DNA from: Theocolax elegans
Taxonomy: Eukaryota; Arthropoda; Insecta; Hymenoptera; Cerocephalidae
DNA length: 64,000 nt
Direction: 5' to 3'
Assembly: GCA_026168455.1 (NCBI GenBank)
Contig: CM047428.1
Coordinates: 83,222,594 to 83,286,593 of the forward strand
Within the stretch, counting starts at the first letter, position 1, and each line of letters begins with the position of its first letter. This document shows positions 61,270 through 64,000 of the stretch, one piece after another. The notes under the pieces are model-generated. The model ran no database searches and was not told the DNA's origin. It was given only the letters and a program-made list of their open reading frames with translations. The position numbers and the translations under genes were made by a program.

Positions 61270-61479
61270 TCGCGCATATGAAATTCAAAGTTTGAAAACG
61301 AAAGCTCCTTTGGGTACAAAAGAAAATACGTGAAATGAGATGCGAATAAAAGAAAAGAGAAAAAAGGGAGGTGCATTGATATTCTTTGTAAGTGTCTAAA
61401 TTTCCTTGGAAATCGTACCGGATTTGCACTCTTAGCGTTGAATTGCATCGTTTTCCAATTCTAATTTACTAATATGTAG

Positions 61480-61482
<3 letters not shown>

Positions 61483-61527
<45 letters not shown>
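61483..61527. repeat. (GA)n microsatellite
   Basis: About 45 bp of pure GA, upstream of the candidate exon at 61200-61269 on the minus strand. Confidence 0.95.
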
Positions 61528-61533
<6 letters not shown>

Positions 61534-64000
61534 AAAAACAAAATTTGGGTAGTATACGCAAAAAATGAAAGGGCGCTTTTTATATTTATGAGTGGACTTC
61601 CATGCATTAAAAAAATTTTCTTCTTTATTTTTTAAGGGCGCACTTTATATTGTGTCGAGTATTTTATGCGCTTATTCATGGGCGCGTTATGCAACATTGT
61701 GGTAATTCGCAAATTTTGTGGATTGTTATGGTTGCAAAAAGAAAAAAATGCATGAAAAGTAATAAACGAATATAATTGATACATCGAAATTAATTTATTA
61801 TTGAATTAAGAAGATTTCTCACTTGATTTTAACGATACATTATCTTTTTCTTCCTGAGCGTTTGTGGACGGAAGCTCAAAACCATCGGAGAATCAAAATA
61901 TGCGCGATTTTGTAGTATTTAAAAAATTTACATAAAGCTTTTACGATGAAAAATAAATCAGCGTTGGTACGGCAATTTATTTTATGCAATTTTACATCCT
62001 TTTTTTCTCAAAAAAAGCACGAAACCAAGTTGAAAATTATATATTGTTCCGGAATTACGAATAGTTTATGCCGAAGTACGCGCACGGGTTCGCTTATAAA
62101 AATTAATTAAACAAAACAAAAAATTATGCATCTACATTTTTTGAAATTATTTTGGACGTGATTTTTTATTTGTGAAACATACCCGAAAGTCGGCTTTAAT
62201 TCTATTAAATCGTAAATTTTTAATCATACCTTTTTACATGTATTATATTATATATCCACATTAAAGTAACACATTTTCATATTTTAAAAATGCTTGCTAG
62301 GCCATAAAATGTAGTGGATTCGCTTGTACAACGAAGAAGTTTCGTCGGTACGTGAAAGAGCTTTTAATACACGTAGGTATATGTATATATTATATAAATT
62401 TAAATCGATTGGATTTGGCGGTATAATAATTTCAACGCATTATCACCTATAATTAATAATGGAATTATCTTAATATAGTTTAATCGATATAATTGTTCAT
62501 TACAAGGAGAGAGTTTAATAGTTGTTTATACGATTACCTCGAAATGTTGAATTAAACAGTTAATGGACTACATTTGAAAATTAATTTTCGTTGAAAAAAT
62601 ATGAGGAGAAAATAATGTTGAATAGTATAGCTATATATAGTTGGATTTGCGTATAAGCATTAATGCGCGCTCCTCGAGGTTTTTATTCATTTATTTGCGG
62701 TAGTTTGCCACACGCGCTCATCTCGCGCGTGTGGTCGTTTGTAGACGTACACACAGGTATAGGCCAATGTTTACGATATGAAAACACATTTGCAACTATA
62801 TTGCCCAAGTTACGATTTGTCGACGTAAACTTTTACGATTCCAAGTCGGACCGATAACTTTCCCATCTAACCCCTGCCCTCTACCACTATCGTTAAATAC
62901 GGTTACGGAAATTCTTACTGCTACCGGTACGCGTATATAACCGTGCAGTAAACTGTCGAAAATAAAAGAAAAGAAAAAATGAAAACCATAAGAGGGGGAA
63001 AAAAATGTTACCGACGATTACCCAAGATGTTTGACTGGTAAACATTGCGTGTCGGTGGCTATAGATATAGTAATCGGGAAAGAAAATATTTGAAAAAGAT
63101 TAAGGGACTCGCGAGGGGAGGTAGCATCCGGGTCGTCAGAATCAACAGTTTGCTCTATCGATTCTAGGGAGGAGAGGGAGTGCCAAACCGGTCCATATGT
63201 TGACGACGCGCCTACACTCGAGCCACCCGGATATGGAGCTTTCCAACTCGATCTACTCTCGCTCTCCCTTTCTCGCTCTCGCAACACACAATAGAATCTT
63301 ATCACGTTCCTTTCCTTTTTCTTTATCTTTTTCTTCTTCTTTTTCTTCGTCTTTTTCTTTCCCTTATTCTTTGCCTTTCCTTTCGGACCCTCGGCTTTTC
63401 CTTTTTTTTCCCCCTCTTTTTTGCCGGAGAGATGACTGCTCCGGAAGCCAATCGGCCGTCATGATTTCGTTTATGAACTTGTGAGCGCTCGACGATATCC
63501 CTCCGAATTCGGAAATCAGAGGAATTTGTGGCGTGGGATTCCACTTTCTTTCCACGGATTCTTACTTCTTAAGATTTCTTCTTCCAGCTTCTCGGCCTAA
63601 TTTTTTTCCTTTCTTTCCCGTGTACCTATACATACATACGCCTTTATTGCCGAGGATACATTCGGAATTAAAACTTTTGGCCGTCGATCAACGCTTATAC
63701 GATTTACTTTTTTTTTATCGACGATCACGTACAAATTATCCCGATTAAAAGTGTAAACTCTTATTACATTTCGTTCGTTTTAACAGTAAAATTATAATCG
63801 TATCCTCATCGTTAAAAATTTGGTTAAGCGAGTCGATACAAAAGTCTGAGAAAAAAATAATTGGAACAATTTTCTTTACAATAAATATATTCCGAACGAT
63901 CGCATTTCTCAACAACAATTTTCATTTCCCGACGAGTTTACCGAGCACCGTCGAAACTGAGTTTTATATACAAAGACAGCTCGAATCGAAAAAGAAAAGA
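61528..64000. other. Mostly non-coding; one ambiguous open frame
   Basis: AT-rich to 62.6 kb, then G+C-richer with CT-rich stretches to 63.6 kb. A minus-strand open stretch at about 63100-63235 encodes a Ser/Gly/Pro/Asp-rich peptide (including GGSSVGASSTYGPVWHSLSS and DSDDPDATSPRESL). It could be a disordered exon, but no good splice donor was found, so it is not called as a gene. Confidence 0.4.

Noticed and set aside
1..64000. CRISPR arrays, operons, ribosome binding sites or prophage
   Set aside because: Introns, LINEs, MITEs, microsatellites and a polyadenylation signal show eukaryotic nuclear DNA; no regularly spaced repeat array is present.

Overview
This is a eukaryotic, AT-rich, almost gene-free window. 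It most likely comes from an insect nuclear genome. Hymenoptera is my best guess, based on the transposon families, the abundant (GA)n/(CT)n arrays and the general texture; it is inference, because no conserved single-copy gene is present to anchor the species. Most of the 64 kb looks like intergenic or long-intron DNA.

Layout. 1-14.7 kb is unique AT-rich DNA with many microsatellites, including a dense (GA)n/(CT)n cluster at 5.7-7.3 kb. 14.72-15.47 kb is a 5'-truncated Penelope-like retroelement with 14-bp target-site duplications, inverted pLTRs carrying hammerhead-like cores, and a fossil GIY-YIG endonuclease C-terminus. 16.85-17.08 kb holds two degenerate tRNA-like sequences in inverted orientation. 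19.99-21.57 kb holds the only convincing host gene: TATA box, small 5' exon, intron, and an exon for a secreted low-complexity repeat protein. Its last ~25 codons appear shifted into another frame. A 132-bp MITE follows at 21.73 kb.

22.2-30.06 kb is a nested transposon stack. A degenerate minus-strand LINE (endonuclease plus reverse transcriptase) is split by a plus-strand LINE copy that keeps a long open RT frame, by a TTAA-flanked Kolobok-type DNA transposon with fossil transposase, and by a small foldback element.

36.2-40.7 kb has a 641-bp MITE with 64-bp perfect inverted repeats and a ~1.0-kb direct duplication around a second foldback element. 47.2-52.86 kb is a nearly perfect tandem duplication of a 2.83-kb unit. 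52.9-64 kb is again mostly unique AT-rich DNA. It contains two short minus-strand exon-like segments (54.3 and 61.2 kb) that open with ATG and end in GTGAGT donors in the same phase; they could be alternative first exons of a gene running leftwards, but this is unproven.

The host-encoded content amounts to one small secreted-protein gene and possibly two first exons. The rest is mobile-element debris, duplications and simple repeats.
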